NCBI RefSeq assembly: GCF_900101385.1
Contig: NZ_FMZB01000001.1
Span: forward strand, 310,001 to 374,000
Reading direction: 5' to 3'
DNA: 64,000 nt
Origin: Terribacillus halophilus
GTDB taxonomy: Bacteria > Bacillota > Bacilli > Bacillales > Amphibacillaceae
Shown: positions 39,006 to 48,232 of the stretch, in pieces
Layout: every line of letters starts with the position of its first letter
Numbering within the stretch: position 1 is the first letter of the stretch
The notes under the pieces: generated by a model
What the model was told of the DNA's origin: nothing
Databases searched by the model: none
The model's input: only the letters and a program-made list of their open reading frames with translations
Made by a program: the position numbers and the translations under genes

Positions 39006-39718
39006 AAAAGGAGACAATGCTGATTGGAACATTCATCATTTTCCTTGGAATCGCGGTCTCTGCCTTCTTCTACGTACAGAACAAGTCCGTAACGAGCAGT
39101 TCCTTGAAGGCGAATGAGCAGAAAGAGCAATCCTTTGCTGCCAAGTCGAAACTGACAGAAGAGCCGAAAGAAGTGAAAGTCGAACATATCGAGGGAGAAT
39201 TTGCCCTCCAAAAAGAAATGATCACAGCTGAGGAAGACGAAGCTGCCGAACTGGAGCTTGAGGCAGAGGAAGAAGAGGTACTGACAACCGAAGAACCAGT
39301 CATCACGGAAGATGATATGGACGTTGTCGATGGCTCTGATTCGACCTATCAAGCACCTAGCGCAAGCTATAGTGCTCCAGTGAGCGGCTCATCGGGCAGC
39401 TCTTCCAGTTATAGCGGCTCAAGCTCCGGCAGCTATGGTAACTCGAGCGGTTCCAGCAGCTATAGTGGCGGATCATCATCAGGCAGCAATAGGGATTCTT
39501 CCAAAGATTCAAATAAGGGGAAATCGGAAAATACGGAGACTGCTCCTTCCAAAGGACAGGACAAACCTGCAGACAAACCTGCGACAAAACCGAAACCAAC
39601 TCCAAAGCCGTCTGCTGATGAGCCGGAAAAGGAAATAGAACCCGATCCGGAACCTGCACCATCGCCTCAACCTGATTCGCCTGCTGGAGAAGATGAGGAG
39701 ATACAAGCTGTTGGATGA
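39002..39718 (+). CDS. Membrane-anchored Ser/Gly- and Pro/Lys-rich low-complexity protein
   Basis: The 238-residue protein has an N-terminal membrane anchor (about residues 7-25, TMLIGTFIIFLGIAVSAFFY), then an acidic Glu-rich region (about 45-105), a Ser/Gly/Tyr-rich stretch (about 115-165) and a Pro/Lys/Asp/Glu-rich tail. No catalytic domain is visible. The layout suggests an extracellular spacer-like chain tethered to the membrane. It is translationally coupled to the VOC gene and followed by a terminator. Function is unknown. Confidence 0.7.
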   Translation: MKKETMLIGTFIIFLGIAVSAFFYVQNKSVTSSSLKANEQKEQSFAAKSKLTEEPKEVKVEHIEGEFALQKEMITAEEDEAAELELEAEEEEVLTTEEPVITEDDMDVVDGSDSTYQAPSASYSAPVSGSSGSSSSYSGSSSGSYGNSSGSSSYSGGSSSGSNRDSSKDSNKGKSENTETAPSKGQDKPADKPATKPKPTPKPSADEPEKEIEPDPEPAPSPQPDSPAGEDEEIQAVG

Positions 39719-39727
39719 TACTATATA

Positions 39728-39754
39728 GTCGCACATTTGTGCGGCTTTTCTTTT
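39728..39754 (+). terminator. Terminator between the low-complexity gene and ppx
   Basis: GTCGCAC (39728-39734) pairs with GTGCGGC (39739-39745), including one G-U pair, followed by TTTTCTTTTC. Confidence 0.75.
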
Positions 39755-39825
39755 CGAGAACATGTTACGTTGGCTGCTCTTTGGGTAATATGGAGAGAAA
39801 GGCTTTCGACGTGAGGGGAATCGTT

Positions 39826-41373
39826 ATGACAACAAAGTACTATGCCATTATTGATATTGGATCCAATACAATGCGCCTTGTCGTGTACTTGCGTGACAAG
39901 AGTGGCAGAATCAAAGAAAAAGAGAATGTAAAGGTCGTCGCGCGTCTGCGCAATTATTTGACGGCAGAAGGAATCCTGGATGAAGAAGGTATCCAGACCT
40001 TGATCAAGACATTGCATAGTTTCCAGGAAGTGACGCGCTATTATGAGCTCGAGTCGACGACTTGTGTGGCAACGGCAACGGTTCGGCATGCGAAGAACCA
40101 GCAGGAAATCTTGGAGCTGGTCGAAAAAGAGACGGATTTCACCATCCGAATACTATCGGACTATGAAGAGGCGTATCTTGGTTATTTGGCCGTGACGAAC
40201 AGCATGCCGTTTGAGCATGGAATCACGATCGATATCGGCGGCGGCAGTACCGAGCTAACATATTTTAAAGATCGCAAGCTGCAGTTTTATCACAGTTTCC
40301 CATTTGGGGCTCTGTCGCTCAAGCGGCAGTTTGTCGCCTGCGATAAGCCGACAGCAGAGGAGCTGGAACAGATTCATACGTATGTTTGTGAGCAGCTGCG
40401 GACGTTGGATTGGCTGCCGGACAAACAGCTGCCGATCATCGCCATCGGCGGTAGTGCACGGAATGTCGTCCAAATACATCAAGAAGAGGTTGGCTATCCG
40501 TTAGCTGGATTGCACCAATATAAGATGAAAAAACAAGATATCGAGGAAATGGAAGCAGCACTTGCTCCGCTGGACTTTGCCGAACTGCAAAAGGTCGATG
40601 GCCTCTCGAAAGATCGAGCCGATATCATCCTCCCGGCGATGCAAGTATTCCTCTGCCTCCTTGATATCGTGGATACGACAGATTTTGTCCTCAGCCGCAA
40701 AGGATTGCGGGACGGATTGCTGTATGAAGTGCTTCGTCGCCGGAATGAAATGACCCTATTCACGGATGTGCTGGAACGCAGCTTCGAGGAACTGGCGAAG
40801 GATTTCGAGATTGATCGAACACATGCACTAAAGCGGCAGCGTACGGCCCTGCAGCTGGCGGAGTTGGTGGAAACCGGGGGATATGCGGAATGGACCGATC
40901 ATGATAAATTCCTTCTTAGATATGCAGCTTTTGTTTACAATGTCGGAGCTTATATCGATACGGAATCCGGCAATCAGCATACGTTTTACTTGCTGGCGAA
41001 TCGGACGATCGACGGGCTGCTGCATAAAGATCGAATCATTCTGGCACTGCTTGCGTCCTTCAAGAACAAATCATTCTATAATCGGAATGCAGAAGTGTTC
41101 CAAACCTGGTTCAAGGGGGAGGAGCTTGCCCATTATCGTCTGCTTGGGGCAATCATCAAGCTGGCAAACAGCCTGCATGCGACAAAGCGGAATATCGTCG
41201 CCGACATCAAACTGCAGGAGAATGGGGGAGATTTAGTGCTGGTTGTGACATGCAACAAGGACTGGCAGGCAGAAAGATACCAAGTCGAGAAACAGAAAAA
41301 GCATCTTGAAAAGCAGCTGCGGCGAAACATCCAGCTTGTTTTCCAGGAAGATGCGCACTCCCATATCAGTTAA
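39826..41373 (+). CDS. ppx: Exopolyphosphatase (Ppx/GppA family)
   Basis: The 515-residue enzyme begins with the ASKHA phosphate-binding motif AIIDIGSNTMRLVVY, has ITIDIGGGSTELTYF near residue 132 and AIGGSARN near 207, and ends with an HD-like helical domain (about 310-510) as in long Ppx proteins. It removes terminal phosphate from polyphosphate, or hydrolyses pppGpp. GAGGGGAATCGTT precedes the ATG at 39826; the frame is open upstream into a terminator. It is directly followed by ppk. Confidence 0.92.
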   Translation: MTTKYYAIIDIGSNTMRLVVYLRDKSGRIKEKENVKVVARLRNYLTAEGILDEEGIQTLIKTLHSFQEVTRYYELESTTCVATATVRHAKNQQEILELVEKETDFTIRILSDYEEAYLGYLAVTNSMPFEHGITIDIGGGSTELTYFKDRKLQFYHSFPFGALSLKRQFVACDKPTAEELEQIHTYVCEQLRTLDWLPDKQLPIIAIGGSARNVVQIHQEEVGYPLAGLHQYKMKKQDIEEMEAALAPLDFAELQKVDGLSKDRADIILPAMQVFLCLLDIVDTTDFVLSRKGLRDGLLYEVLRRRNEMTLFTDVLERSFEELAKDFEIDRTHALKRQRTALQLAELVETGGYAEWTDHDKFLLRYAAFVYNVGAYIDTESGNQHTFYLLANRTIDGLLHKDRIILALLASFKNKSFYNRNAEVFQTWFKGEELAHYRLLGAIIKLANSLHATKRNIVADIKLQENGGDLVLVVTCNKDWQAERYQVEKQKKHLEKQLRRNIQLVFQEDAHSHIS

Positions 41374-41376
41374 AAC

Positions 41377-41420
41377 TTTACAATAACTTCATAATCTCTC
41401 TTTTTTGCTGCTGATATACT
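41377..41420 (+). promoter_or_regulatory. Candidate Pho-box-like repeats and -10 upstream of ppk
   Basis: TTTACA (41377-41382), five bases, then TTCATA (41388-41393), with a weaker TCTTTT at the next five-base step. TATACT at 41415-41420 may be the -10. The second repeat is imperfect, so the PhoP link is tentative. Confidence 0.3.
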
Positions 41421-41461
41421 AGAAATGATGAAGAATACTGTCGAAAAGTGGTGCATGGAAA

Positions 41462-43582
41462 TTGAGAACAGAGGAACAGCTGCGGGTGGATTTGAATAAC
41501 CCGAATAATTATAATAACCGAGAGTTGAGCTGGCTTGCATTTAATGAACGAGTGCTGGAGGAAGCGCTTGATGAGCGCAACCCTTTGTTGGAAAGGCTAA
41601 AGTTCCTGTCGATTTTCAGTTCCAATCTGGATGAGTTTTTCATGGTACGTGTTGCAGGTTTGAAAGACCAGGTGAAGGCCGGCTTCAACCGTCCGGAAAA
41701 CAAAGCGGGCATGACACCGAAACAGCAGCTCCAGAAGATCGGAGCAAAAGCGCATCGTCTCGTCGAGATGCAGAATAGTTTGTTCCAAGATATCATCATT
41801 CCGGAATTGAAGGAAGAGAAAGTGGAACTATTGGGGATGGAGCAGCTGTCGAGTGCGCAGCTGCTTCGTCTGGAAACATACTTTGAAGAAGAGATATTCC
41901 CTGTCCTTACGCCGATGGCAATCGATGCGTATCGTCCGTTCCCGATGCTGCTGAACAAAAGTCTGAATCTTGCGGTATCTTTACTGGACGAGCATGAAAT
42001 CGACAAAGCGGTGCAGCAGAAAACGGCGATTGTGCAAGTACCGGCAGTCCTGGATCGATTCATCCAGCTGGAAGATACGGAGGAAGATGCCCTTCACTTC
42101 GTATTATTGGAAGACATCATCAGTCATTATATTTATAAGTTATTCCGCGGCTATCAGATCAAGTCAGTCACAGTCTTCCGGATTACACGGAACGCCGATA
42201 TGACCATCCATGAAGAAGGCGCCCGCGATCTTTTGAAAGTGATTGAAAAGGAACTCAAAAAGCGTAAATGGGGAGCGGCTATCCGGCTGGAAATCCCGAA
42301 GCGGGAGTATGACTACAAAATGGTCACCTTCCTGACGGAAACATTGGATATCCATCGTAAAGATGTCTATGAAATCGACGGGCCGATCGATCTGACAAGC
42401 CTGATGCAGTTTTACAAGATAGTCGCTGCCAAACGGGAGCATCTTATCTATGAAACACTCATCCCCCAGCCGCCTGCTGAAATCGGGACCGATGAGAATT
42501 TGTTTGATGCAATCAATGACCGGGATATCTTCCTGCATCATCCGTATGAATCATTCGAGCCCATCGTTGATTTCATTTCGAAGGCAGCGGATGATCCCGA
42601 TGTATTGGCGATCAAGCAGACGCTTTACCGTGTGAGCGGGGATTCCCCTATCATAGACGCATTAAAGCGGGCTGCTGAGAAAGGGAAGCAGGTCACCGTT
42701 TTGTTCGAACTGAAAGCGCGCTTTGACGAAGAGAACAATGTACAGTGGGCCAAGGAGCTGGAGAAGTCGGGCTGCCATGTCATTTACGGGATGACGCATC
42801 TGAAGACACATAGTAAGATCACGCTTGTGGTGCGGAAGAAGCATAATCGGATCGAGCGCTTTGTCCATCTTGGGACAGGCAACTATAATGACCAGACGGC
42901 CAAGCTGTATACCGATATGGGTCTGTTCACATCCAAGCGGAAATTCGGAATCGATGCGACGAATTTCTTCAATTATTTGAGCGGCTATACGGAGAAGCCG
43001 ACATTCCACCATCTGTCGGTGGCGCCATTTGATATTCGTTCGGATATGATCAGCATGATCGATGAAGAAATACTGCTGCATAAAAAGCATGGTAATGGAC
43101 GTATCATCATGAAAATGAACTCTATCACCGATAAGCCGATCATCCAGAAATTATATGAAGCTTCCATCGCCGGCATCAAAATCGATTTGATCATCCGGGG
43201 TATCTGCTGTCTGCGTCCCGGAATCAAGGGCATCAGTGAGAATATCAACGTGCGCAGCATCGTCGGACGCTACTTGGAGCATACACGAATCTATTATTTC
43301 CATCACAACGGTGAGGAAAAGATCCACCTTTCATCGGCCGATATGATGACGAGGAATATGGAGAAGCGAGTGGAGATCCTCTTTCCTATATTCAACGGAC
43401 CGATCAAGCGCCGGATCCGCAGCATCCTTGCTATCATGCTGCAGGATAATTGCAAAGCAAGGGAACAAGATGAAAACGGCGTCTATCATTATGTGAAACG
43501 CGGCGATCAGGAAGAGCCGATCGATAGCCAGCTCATCTTGTTCAATGAAGCCTATCATCACGTGATGGAAGACGAAGAATGA
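41462..43582 (+). CDS. ppk1: Polyphosphate kinase 1
   Basis: The 706-residue enzyme makes polyphosphate from ATP. It has the N-terminal YNNRELSWLAFNERVLEEA, the catalytic HLKTHSK segment with the phosphorylated His, and the second-half LGTGNYND and TRNMEKRVEILFPI motifs. Domains N, H, C1 and C2 all appear present and the length is normal. The start is assigned to the TTG at 41462 since no ATG precedes the conserved N-terminus; the exact start is uncertain. With ppx at 39826 it forms a synthesis/degradation pair. A terminator follows at once. Confidence 0.93.
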   Translation: MRTEEQLRVDLNNPNNYNNRELSWLAFNERVLEEALDERNPLLERLKFLSIFSSNLDEFFMVRVAGLKDQVKAGFNRPENKAGMTPKQQLQKIGAKAHRLVEMQNSLFQDIIIPELKEEKVELLGMEQLSSAQLLRLETYFEEEIFPVLTPMAIDAYRPFPMLLNKSLNLAVSLLDEHEIDKAVQQKTAIVQVPAVLDRFIQLEDTEEDALHFVLLEDIISHYIYKLFRGYQIKSVTVFRITRNADMTIHEEGARDLLKVIEKELKKRKWGAAIRLEIPKREYDYKMVTFLTETLDIHRKDVYEIDGPIDLTSLMQFYKIVAAKREHLIYETLIPQPPAEIGTDENLFDAINDRDIFLHHPYESFEPIVDFISKAADDPDVLAIKQTLYRVSGDSPIIDALKRAAEKGKQVTVLFELKARFDEENNVQWAKELEKSGCHVIYGMTHLKTHSKITLVVRKKHNRIERFVHLGTGNYNDQTAKLYTDMGLFTSKRKFGIDATNFFNYLSGYTEKPTFHHLSVAPFDIRSDMISMIDEEILLHKKHGNGRIIMKMNSITDKPIIQKLYEASIAGIKIDLIIRGICCLRPGIKGISENINVRSIVGRYLEHTRIYYFHHNGEEKIHLSSADMMTRNMEKRVEILFPIFNGPIKRRIRSILAIMLQDNCKAREQDENGVYHYVKRGDQEEPIDSQLILFNEAYHHVMEDEE

Positions 43583-43612
43583 AAATAGGACGCAATCAGC
43601 GTCCTATTTTTT
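43583..43612 (+). terminator. ppk terminator
   Basis: AAATAGGACGC (43583-43593) pairs perfectly with GCGTCCTATTT (43599-43609), followed by TTTTGC. Confidence 0.9.
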
Positions 43613-43698
43613 GCTTTTCGACAAAAACTGCTGGGAATTATTGTTATAATAGAAACTGGCACTTTTTTCTATTACTTCTAGCAGAGGAGCGGAAAGCA

Positions 43699-44352
43699 GT
43701 GAAAGCATTTTTTATTACGTTATTATGTATTAGTTTACTTGCAATAGTCGGTACTGGTGCTTACATCTTCCTTTCAAAGGAAGACATTAATTCAGCAAGC
43801 GGGAAAGAGAATGTACCTCCGGTGCAATCACAGCAGCCAACCGAAGCAAAGAAAGATCATCCGGCAAAGACTGGAGAAGGAGCTTCAAAGCTGAAGGAAT
43901 TGTCCGGCGATACGAAGGACTTCCTATCCACGTTCACATATGAAGGATACGGGGAAAAGATTGCGTATCAGAATGAAGAACTTGTGAAGCAGATCATCAG
44001 CGACCAGCATGCCTATTTGAATGATCTGACCGGCTGGGGACATATCGATAATGTAGACACCGCTTATCTTGCTGAATCAAAGGAATGGCAAAAACTGCAG
44101 GATGACGTGGAACGACTGCGGACAGAAGGATTCGCCCCATCAGAAGCGGTCAATGATATGTGGAACGCCGAAGCATTTATGCGAATCGCTACAGACAGCG
44201 CCGACTTAAACAGTTTGCGTTATGTGCACCGCATCTTCCATGACATGGACGCCGAAATCAATGGAGCCGAAGTAGACAAAGAATGGGGCGCAACACGCGC
44301 TTTCGGCGCGGAAACAGAAACACAAGAACTGTACGAATATATAAAAGGGTAA
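43699..44352 (+). CDS. Membrane-anchored protein of unknown function (DUF6241-like)
   Basis: The 217-residue product begins with a membrane anchor (KAFFITLLCISLLAIVGTGA), followed by a polar Lys/Pro/Gln linker and a helical extracellular domain (about 75-215) with YLNDLTGWGHIDN, WNAEAFMRIATDS and YVHRIFHDMDAEI. It resembles the DUF6241 family as I recall it; this is a weak recognition. The GTG at 43699 is chosen because GAGGAGCGGAAAGCA precedes it and it starts the anchor; the frame is open upstream into the ppk terminator. Confidence 0.7.
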   Translation: MKAFFITLLCISLLAIVGTGAYIFLSKEDINSASGKENVPPVQSQQPTEAKKDHPAKTGEGASKLKELSGDTKDFLSTFTYEGYGEKIAYQNEELVKQIISDQHAYLNDLTGWGHIDNVDTAYLAESKEWQKLQDDVERLRTEGFAPSEAVNDMWNAEAFMRIATDSADLNSLRYVHRIFHDMDAEINGAEVDKEWGATRAFGAETETQELYEYIKG

Positions 44353-44392
44353 TAAAATTCTTATAGATACGTGGAATTACTGCTGAATTGCC

Positions 44393-44429
44393 AAGCCGTT
44401 CCCTCTAATCCGGGGGATTGGCTTTTTTT
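44393..44429 (+). terminator. Probable terminator after the anchored protein
   Basis: AAGCC and CCC pair with GGGG and GGCTT across an interrupted stem, followed by seven T residues. Confidence 0.5.
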
Positions 44430-44553
44430 GTTTAATGGACTTATAGGTTATTGGAGATTCATATTTGTGGTTCAATTCCGTGTTTGCAGTCCTTTATCAA
44501 GCACTTCATAATAATTCGAAAAGATAAACATTGCGTGAATTGGGTCAAATTGC

Positions 44554-44581
44554 TTGAAAAACAGGACAAAAAGCGTATACT
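44554..44581 (+). promoter_or_regulatory. Sigma-A-like promoter
   Basis: TTGAAA (44554-44559), a 16-base spacer and TATACT (44576-44581). It stands directly before the small frame at 44612. Confidence 0.5.
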
Positions 44582-44611
44582 TTTACCATATAATTGAAAG
44601 ATGGTGTAATT

Positions 44612-44755
44612 ATTAAGATTTTTTACAAACTCGTATGTAAAGTACGAGGGCGTCATAAGATTGATTCAAGAACAAGTGTGTGTAAATGTGGTTACGAGAG
44701 AAGTTACCGAAAAGAGCAGCACGACATGGATGATTATTATCTTAAAGCACGCTGA
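44612..44755 (+). CDS. Possible small basic Cys-containing protein with non-standard start
   Basis: A frame of 47 codons from an ATT at 44612 follows AAAGATGGTG. The peptide is basic and reads KIFYKLVCKVRGRHK, then SVCKCGYERSYRK, ending DYYLKAR. The CKCG pair and an upstream Cys recall small zinc-ribbon-like or DUF1660-type phage peptides. A TTG at 44594 is in frame but sits at the expected transcription start, too close for a ribosome site. A promoter upstream and a terminator at 44786-44836 frame it. It could also be a non-coding RNA. Confidence 0.4.
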   Translation: MKIFYKLVCKVRGRHKIDSRTSVCKCGYERSYRKEQHDMDDYYLKAR

Positions 44756-44785
44756 TTTAAGCATGTAAATAAAAGGTTTGAACTT

Positions 44786-44836
44786 TACCCCAAATGATGG
44801 ACACATTAAAAACAGTGCCCTCATTCGGGGTTTTTG
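44786..44836 (+). terminator. Terminator after the small Cys-containing frame
   Basis: ACCCC and ATGAtGG pair with CCtCAT and CGGGGT over a long loop, followed by TTTTTGG. On the plus strand it closes a roughly 250-base transcript from the promoter at 44554. Confidence 0.65.
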
Positions 44837-44967
44837 GTTTTCAGCCTTGCAATAGTGAAGTTTAGAAAAGTACCATATTATATGTATAGAATCAAAACGG
44901 CAATTAAGGAAATGCCTGATCTTATTTTCACCAATTTGAGCAAGTGTCATGAGAAATCAAAGCCATT

Positions 44968-45399
44968 TCACTTGTATTTTTCTTCTTTAAAATCACGGAT
45001 GATACCCCAAAATAGTTTCTTGAAATCATCGTAAAAGACAATAGTCAATAATCCTAATATGGTAAGGGCGTCTGCAAGGGCACCATCTTCTAAAAATATT
45101 CCCCCTATAACGAGTAATAAAATGCCCAAGTAAAACCCTGGATCTGAAAAGTGATCTTTTGATTTCTTTTGATCATCAATCGTTATTTTTTTTTGAAATA
45201 ATGAATCGCCTTTAATTAATTCGTCAATCGTTATTTCGAATAAATTACTTAATTGAATTAAGTTGTCGATATCCGGATACCCCTTATTCGTTTCCCATTT
45301 ATAGACAGCTTGTCTTGAAACATTCATCTTTTGAGCAAGTTCTTCCCGACTCATATTTTTCTGTTCTCTAAAATGTTTTAACTTTTCACCTAAATTCAT
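44968..45399 (-). CDS. XRE family regulator with C-terminal membrane helices
   Basis: The 143-residue protein has an N-terminal helix-turn-helix (about 1-66; LKHFREQKNMSREELAQKMN, VSRQAVYKWETNKGYPDIDN) and a C-terminal region with one or two hydrophobic helices (about 90-130; GFYLGILLLVIGGIFLEDG). Membrane-tethered XRE regulators of this size are common in Firmicutes. GAGGTGAGAAG precedes the ATG at 45399; the eight codons upstream have no ribosome site. A perfect palindrome at 45467-45483 lies upstream and may be its operator. Confidence 0.85.
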   Translation of the reverse strand: MNLGEKLKHFREQKNMSREELAQKMNVSRQAVYKWETNKGYPDIDNLIQLSNLFEITIDELIKGDSLFQKKITIDDQKKSKDHFSDPGFYLGILLLVIGGIFLEDGALADALTILGLLTIVFYDDFKKLFWGIIRDFKEEKYK

Positions 45400-45466
45400 C
45401 TTCTCACCTCTTATTTCCACCATAGTACAACAAGAGAAAGGCGTCCATAAACTATCCGTAACAAAC

Positions 45467-45483
45467 GTAAACTAGTAGTTTAC
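45467..45483. promoter_or_regulatory. Perfect 17-bp palindrome, candidate XRE operator
   Basis: GTAAACTA and TAGTTTAC flank a single central base. It is 68 bases upstream of the XRE start, a usual place for an autoregulatory site. No second copy was seen in the window. Confidence 0.45.
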
Positions 45484-45625
45484 AAGATACTATAGGTCGG
45501 TTTTCATCCATTAAGATACTTATGACTCAGCTCCACTTTTTTAAAGTTGTATCCGCATCTGCCGCCTCTGTCAAAAAGCGTAAACCTGCCAAATATTTTC
45601 GCCCCATTGCATTCTCATAGGAACA

Positions 45626-45648
45626 TTTTTGTGTATTTTACACAAAAA
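45626..45648. promoter_or_regulatory. Perfect inverted repeat upstream of the proline operon
   Basis: TTTTTGTGTA and TACACAAAAA flank three bases, about 100 bases before putB. The core TTGTG-N7-CACAA resembles Rex/Fnr-type operators but does not match either exactly. The rest of 45484-45747 holds no gene. Confidence 0.5.
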
Positions 45649-45747
45649 CAACTCAATTGTTTGTCTTTTCTGCATATTGAAAGCCTTTTAAATCGATTTT
45701 ACAATGTTTATATAGCACATGTGCAAGTGAATTGGGAGGTGTTACAA

Positions 45748-46665
45748 ATGGAAGCGTTATCTCGCAATTTTTTCTTGTATTTATCAAAGAACCAGCCACT
45801 GAATAAGCTGGCTAACTTATATGGAATCCGGATGGTCAAGGGCAAGATCGTCGGGGGTATATCCTTTGACCAGGCAATTCCATTCATCAGGGAGCTCAAT
45901 GCGGATGGCATGAGTGTGACGGTCGACCATCTTGGCGAATATGTGGCTGATCCGCACACAGCAGTGGAGAGGGCTGGTGAGGTTGTCGCGGCGCTTGAGC
46001 TGATCAAGGAAGCGGGCTTGGATGCACAGGTTTCCTTGAAACTGACATCACTCGGGCTTGATATCAGTGAAGAGCTTGTCCGTTTGAATTTGCGGCGGAT
46101 CCTGACGGCGGCTGATCGTCTCGATGTGATGGTGACGATTGACATGGAAGATTCTGAACGCTGTCAAAAGACATTGGATTTGTTCCAGAAGCTGAAAGCA
46201 GATTATCAAAATGTGAGTACCGTCATACAGGCTTATCTTTACCGTAGCAATGATGATTTGGAAAAAATGGAGCAACTGCAGCCCTTCATCCGATTGGTCA
46301 AAGGGGCATACAAAGAACCAAAATCCGTTGCTTTCCAGGAAAAACGGGATGTGGACACCAACTACCGCAAGTTGATTGCCAGGCAGCTCGATAGCGGCAG
46401 CTATACGGCCATCGCGACGCATGATGACCGTATGGTGTCTTTTGCAAAGCATTATGCTTTTGAAAAAGGAATCGGAAAAGACAAATTTGAGTTTCAGATG
46501 CTGTACGGCATGCGGCAGCAGCTGCAGCAAGAGCTTGTCAAAGAAGGTTATAAAGTCCGGATCTACTTGCCTTATGGTGATGACTGGTACGGTTACTTCA
46601 TGCGCAGGCTGGCGGAGCGCCCGGCAAATATTGCATTTGCATTCAAAGGTATGACCAAAAAATAA
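45748..46665 (+). CDS. putB: Proline dehydrogenase
   Basis: The 305-residue FAD enzyme oxidises proline to pyrroline-5-carboxylate. It shows [21 protein letters not shown], the [12 protein letters not shown] motif (near residue 196), ATHDDRM and [20 protein letters not shown] at the end, all typical of monofunctional PutB/FadM of bacilli. GGGAGGTGTTACAA precedes the ATG at 45748; the open frame upstream is not supported. The next gene, 20 bases downstream, completes the pathway. Confidence 0.93.
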   Translation: MEALSRNFFLYLSKNQPLNKLANLYGIRMVKGKIVGGISFDQAIPFIRELNADGMSVTVDHLGEYVADPHTAVERAGEVVAALELIKEAGLDAQVSLKLTSLGLDISEELVRLNLRRILTAADRLDVMVTIDMEDSERCQKTLDLFQKLKADYQNVSTVIQAYLYRSNDDLEKMEQLQPFIRLVKGAYKEPKSVAFQEKRDVDTNYRKLIARQLDSGSYTAIATHDDRMVSFAKHYAFEKGIGKDKFEFQMLYGMRQQLQQELVKEGYKVRIYLPYGDDWYGYFMRRLAERPANIAFAFKGMTKK

Positions 46666-46684
46666 ATCAAAGGAGCGATTGATC

Positions 46685-48232
46685 ATGACGACGCCTTATA
46701 AACATGAACCGTTCACCGATTTCACGCAGGAGAAAGAGCAGCAGGCTTTCAGTAAAGCGCTGGAGCAGGTACAAAAGGTGATGGGAGAATCCTACCCGCT
46801 TGTGATTGACGGCGAAAAAGTGACGACCGATGAGAAAATCGTCTCTATCAATCCGGCGAATAAAGAAGAAGTCGTCGGCGAGGTATCCAAAGCATCCCAA
46901 GAGCATGCTGAACGTGCGATTCAAGCAGCAGCGACCGCTTTTGAAACATGGCGCTATACAAAACCAGAAGAACGGGCCCACATCTTGATGCGTGCCGCTG
47001 CGATTGTCCGTCGCAAAAAGCATTATTTCTCGGCACTGCTTGTCAAGGAAGCCGGCAAGCCGTGGAAGGAAGCCGATGCAGATACAGCAGAAGCGATCGA
47101 TTTCATGGAATATTATGCACGCCAGATGATCGAGCTTGCCCCGGGTAAAGCAGTCAAATCGCGGGAAGGGGAAGCAAACCGTTATATGTACACACCGACA
47201 GGCGTCACTGTGGTTATTTCGCCGTGGAATTTCTTGTTTGCGATCATGGCCGGTACAACTGTTGCTCCACTAGTGACGGGGAATACGGTTGTATTGAAGC
47301 CGGCAAGTGCCACACCTGTCATCGCGGCTCAGTTTGTCGAGGTGCTGGAGGAAGCGGGTGTTCCGAAAGGTGTCATCAACTTTGTGCCGGGAAGCGGTTC
47401 TGAAGTGGGCGACTATCTGGTCGAGCATCCGAAAACAAGCATCATCACATTCACCGGCTCGCGCGATGTCGGTACACGTATTTTCGAAAAAGCTGCCAAA
47501 GTACAGCCAGGTCAGCAGCATTTGAAACGCGTGATTGCGGAAATGGGCGGGAAGGATACAGTCGTTGTCGATGAAGATGCCGATATCGAACTGGCAGCAG
47601 ATGCAATCGCCGTTTCTGCCTTCGGTTTTGCCGGACAGAAATGCTCGGCCGGATCCCGAGCTGTTGTGCACGAGAAAGTATATGACGCTGTCCTGCAGCG
47701 CGTTATCGAAATCACGGAATCCCGGATTACTGCAGCGCCGGAGAGTGCAGATGTCTATATGGGACCTGTCATCGATCAAGATTCTTTCGATAAAATCACT
47801 GATTATATCGAAGTCGGCAAACAAGAGGGCAAGCTTGTAAGCGGTGGCTCCAGTGATGACAGTAAAGGCTTCTTTATCCAGCCGACCATTTTCTCCGAGC
47901 TGTCCCCGACATCCCGCTTAATGCAGGAAGAAATTTTCGGACCAGTACTTGGCTTTTCGAAAGTAGCCAGCTTCGAGGAAGCAATCGACGTTGCCAACAA
48001 CACGGAGTATGGCTTGACTGGTGCAGTCATCACAAAAAACAGAGCCCACATCGAATACGCCAAAGAACGATTCCATGTCGGCAACCTGTACTTCAACCGC
48101 AACTGCACCGGCGCCATCGTCGGCTACCACCCATTCGGCGGCTTCAAAATGTCCGGCACCGACTCCAAAGCCGGAGGACCAGACTACCTACAGCTTCACA
48201 TGCTGGCTAAGACAGTTAGTGAGATGTATTAA
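46685..48232 (+). CDS. pruA: L-glutamate gamma-semialdehyde (P5C) dehydrogenase
   Basis: The 515-residue aldehyde dehydrogenase converts P5C/glutamate semialdehyde to glutamate with NAD+. It contains [26 protein letters not shown], the active-site Glu in IAEMGGKD and Cys in [11 protein letters not shown] (near residue 320), and [16 protein letters not shown] at the end. AAAGGAGCGATTGATC precedes the ATG at 46685. It forms the proline-to-glutamate operon with putB. A tandem array begins right after the stop codon and lies between this gene and the next strong terminator (48888-48915). Confidence 0.95.
   Translation: MTTPYKHEPFTDFTQEKEQQAFSKALEQVQKVMGESYPLVIDGEKVTTDEKIVSINPANKEEVVGEVSKASQEHAERAIQAAATAFETWRYTKPEERAHILMRAAAIVRRKKHYFSALLVKEAGKPWKEADADTAEAIDFMEYYARQMIELAPGKAVKSREGEANRYMYTPTGVTVVISPWNFLFAIMAGTTVAPLVTGNTVVLKPASATPVIAAQFVEVLEEAGVPKGVINFVPGSGSEVGDYLVEHPKTSIITFTGSRDVGTRIFEKAAKVQPGQQHLKRVIAEMGGKDTVVVDEDADIELAADAIAVSAFGFAGQKCSAGSRAVVHEKVYDAVLQRVIEITESRITAAPESADVYMGPVIDQDSFDKITDYIEVGKQEGKLVSGGSSDDSKGFFIQPTIFSELSPTSRLMQEEIFGPVLGFSKVASFEEAIDVANNTEYGLTGAVITKNRAHIEYAKERFHVGNLYFNRNCTGAIVGYHPFGGFKMSGTDSKAGGPDYLQLHMLAKTVSEMY

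Noticed and set aside
39715-39825. 37-codon extension of Ppx
   Set aside because: It covers the terminator at 39728-39754 and lacks a ribosome site; GAGGGG precedes the ATG at 39826.
44666-44950. 94-aa minus-strand frame
   Set aside because: No ribosome site, composition unlike neighbours, and it is antisense to the small promoter-terminator unit.
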